This document shows positions 14,575-15,337 of a stretch of 15,337 bases of DNA, piece after piece. The DNA comes from Chloroflexota bacterium (GTDB lineage Bacteria > Chloroflexota > Dehalococcoidia > JACQTR01). Under the pieces are notes generated by a model. It had not been told where the DNA came from and searched no databases. It saw only the letters and a program-made list of their open reading frames with translations. Both the position numbers and the translations under genes were made by a program. The stretch spans positions 1 to 15,337 of the forward strand of contig JACQTR010000101.1 of NCBI GenBank assembly GCA_016210705.1, given 5' to 3'. Each line of letters begins with the position of its first letter. Position 1 is the stretch's first letter.

Positions 14575-14784
14575 TTATATCGTTCCGAAATATCTAAATG
14601 CCCGTTTGATTGGGTCGATCTTGTCATACGGACATGGATTGACTCTTTCCGTTTCATCAAGTCTGTTTGGCGCTATTCTCGGTTCAAGGCCACAAATTTC
14701 TTTTACGTGGGCTATCCAACAGGTTTTTACAGTATATCCGAAGTTTATTTTTACCCAGCCTTGGATCTGCATATATGTTGCCAT
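14575..14784 (-). CDS. Small conserved protein of unknown function (69 aa)
   Basis: A 69-residue soluble protein, probably helical. It begins MATYMQIQGWVK, then has KTCWIAHVKEICGL (about 20-33), an APNR segment (38-41), NPCPYDK (49-55) and an end reading AFRYFGTI. The three cysteines are at 22, 31 and 51. The KTCWIAHVKE...PCP..K...AFR.FG pattern resembles a small protein family I have seen without assigned function. That resemblance is recollection. The gene is real by its ribosome binding site: AAAGGAGGT, with GGAGG at 14796-14792, seven bases before ATG 14784. ATG 14790 is too close. It heads the operon with the alpha/beta hydrolase. Because it overlaps the N-terminal extension of the hydrolase frame, it helps fix that gene's start. 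Confidence 0.8.
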   Translation of the reverse strand: MATYMQIQGWVKINFGYTVKTCWIAHVKEICGLEPRIAPNRLDETERVNPCPYDKIDPIKRAFRYFGTI

Positions 14785-14817
14785 GTCCATACCTCCTTTC
14801 GAAAAGGCGTCAAGGCT

Positions 14818-14846
14818 AGTCTACTCCCAGCCCTAGCCATAGACAA
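14818..14846 (-). promoter_or_regulatory. Candidate sigma-70 promoter of the right-hand operon
   Basis: On the minus strand TTGTCT (14846-14841, four of six to -35) is followed after exactly 17 bases by TAGACT (14823-14818, four of six to -10). The start would be near 14811, leaving a leader of about 26 bases that contains the strong Shine-Dalgarno of the 69-residue gene. Confidence 0.4.
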
Positions 14847-14880
14847 GAGGCGACCCCCCTACCGAGGGGCCGCCTCTTGT
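14843..14880. terminator. Strong GC-rich hairpin between the DUF4177-like gene and the 69-aa gene
   Basis: ACAAGAGGCG (14843-14852) pairs perfectly with CGCCTCTTGT (14871-14880). After one mismatch, CCCC/GGGG extends the stem. It lies about 100 bases downstream of the minus-strand DUF4177-like gene and overlaps the -35 of the next operon's candidate promoter. No U-tract follows on the minus strand; the plus-strand flank is moderately T-rich. It is probably a terminator or transcript insulator. Confidence 0.55.
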
Positions 14881-14901
14881 ATCTCTTGGCTCTTTCTTTG
14901 G

Positions 14902-15278
14902 AAGAGGTGGCGCGGCTGTTCCAGCGCTTCGCCCGTCAGCCGCTTCTAAACGCTTTCTTTACTGACTAACCTTCACCGTCAGGCCGCTTCGACGGCCGGC
15001 CGCTTCAGGATGAAGTAGCTGTTCTCAAACCGCAGCGGCACGATTCCCGCTACCTCCCAGCCGTCTTTGCCCAGAATGTCGAGGTAACGACGGACATAGT
15101 AGGTGCGGTGCTCGCCGCTCTGTCGTATGTACTCTGAACCCTCCGCGGAGATACGCCCGCGGAAGTCCACGTACACGACCTTATACTCCCACTTCGTAGC
15201 ACCGTTCGCCATGTTGTTCCTCCTTATATACTTTGCGGCGAACCGGGCGACCGCAGGAGCACGGCCGCGCCACCTCTT
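14902..15278. repeat. Inverted repeats enclosing a small gene (possible MITE-like unit)
   Basis: Bases 14902-14919 and 15261-15278 are inverted copies, matching at 17 of 18 positions (core AAGAGGTGGCGCGGC). Weaker similarity continues inwards to about 14935 and 15244, where both arms reach CGCCCG. The pair encloses exactly one complete gene (14979-15212). A 10-base direct repeat, CTCTTTCTTT, occurs at 14890-14899 and 15274-15283, though it overlaps the right arm. No transposase is present. Confidence 0.55.
14979..15212 (-). CDS. DUF4177-like small protein (77 aa)
   Basis: A 77-residue soluble protein. It has the small alpha/beta pattern of DUF4177-type proteins: WEYKVVYVD at the start (8-16), a helix containing RRYLDILGKDGWEVAGIVP (41-59), and a final strand YFILKRP (66-72). 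The LGxxGWE turn is the most typical element. Function is unknown; the fold is often found as a single short domain in bacteria and phages. The start is ATG 15212, with AAGGAGG (15225-15219 on this strand) six bases upstream. The surroundings are richer in G and C than the neighbouring operon by eye, and inverted repeats enclose the gene, so it may be a recently moved cassette. A strong hairpin lies about 100 bases after the stop. Confidence 0.8.
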   Translation of the reverse strand: MANGATKWEYKVVYVDFRGRISAEGSEYIRQSGEHRTYYVRRYLDILGKDGWEVAGIVPLRFENSYFILKRPAVEAA

Positions 15279-15293
15279 TCTTTTGAGAATGTT

Positions 15294-15337
15294 CCTTGAC
15301 CTTGTCGAAAGGAACGTGTGCCTTCGACAAGCTCAGG
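15294..15337. repeat. Dyad repeat of the 'ccttcgacaagctcagg' type at the window edge
   Basis: CTTGTCGAA (15301-15309) and TTCGACAAG (15323-15331) are perfect inverted copies around a short spacer. The right arm continues as CCTTCGACAAGCTCAGG to the window end. This sequence is familiar as a dispersed, intergenic, hairpin-forming repeat in Chloroflexota and some other genomes (recollection). The element is probably cut by the window end. Confidence 0.6.

Noticed and set aside
14532..14660. N-terminal extension of the alpha/beta hydrolase frame
   Set aside because: It overlaps the 69-residue gene, which has a strong ribosome binding site, and the extra residues do not resemble the family.
1..15337. 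CRISPR arrays, tRNA or rRNA genes, complete insertion sequences
   Set aside because: Reading both strands showed no regularly spaced repeats, no cloverleaf-like segment or rRNA core, and no transposase motif.

Overview
The window reads as a chromosomal segment of a bacterium, most likely an uncultured Chloroflexota (Dehalococcoidia- or Anaerolineae-like). The basis is indirect. A 73-residue protein at the left end and a GT39-type transferase with an extra C-terminal beta-rich domain look like proteins common in that phylum. A fused USP-glycosyltransferase, GTG/TTG starts and compact gene packing also fit. No rRNA or tRNA gene is visible, so the taxonomy is inference.

Left part (1-2651): a small conserved protein and a SAM-dependent methyltransferase lie on the plus strand. 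A secreted or membrane-anchored HExxH zinc peptidase-like protein lies on the minus strand. The 486-base gap at 2652-3137 is the most informative non-coding piece. It holds a clear ydaO/yuaA-type c-di-AMP riboswitch aptamer (about 2784-2905), followed by a terminator hairpin with a U-rich tail (2936-2973), both on the plus strand. Divergent promoter candidates sit upstream.

The riboswitch leads a tightly packed plus-strand operon (3138-6518). Its genes encode a one-TM small protein, a YtxH-like protein, a YihY/BrkB membrane protein, and a 619-residue fusion of two universal-stress-protein domains to a GT81-like glucosyl-3-phosphoglycerate synthase. c-di-AMP is the bacterial potassium/osmolyte signal and GT81 products are compatible solutes (glucosyl- or mannosylglycerate). 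The unit is therefore best read as a turgor or envelope-stress operon. This is the most interesting system in the window.

Middle part (6515-11969, minus): a glycan cluster transcribed GT2, GT4, GT39-like, O-antigen-ligase-like. The genes overlap or nearly touch, which suggests one operon for a cell-surface polysaccharide. Its last stop codon overlaps the stop of the convergent USP-GT81 gene.

Right part (12103-14784, minus): a probable operon of a 69-residue conserved protein, an alpha/beta hydrolase, a Mut7-C/PIN-like RNase-domain protein with a zinc ribbon, and an AcuC/class I histone-deacetylase-like amidohydrolase. Beyond it lies a DUF4177-like small gene (14979-15212) enclosed by imperfect inverted repeats, and at the right edge a dyad repeat of the dispersed 'ccttcgacaagctcagg' type.
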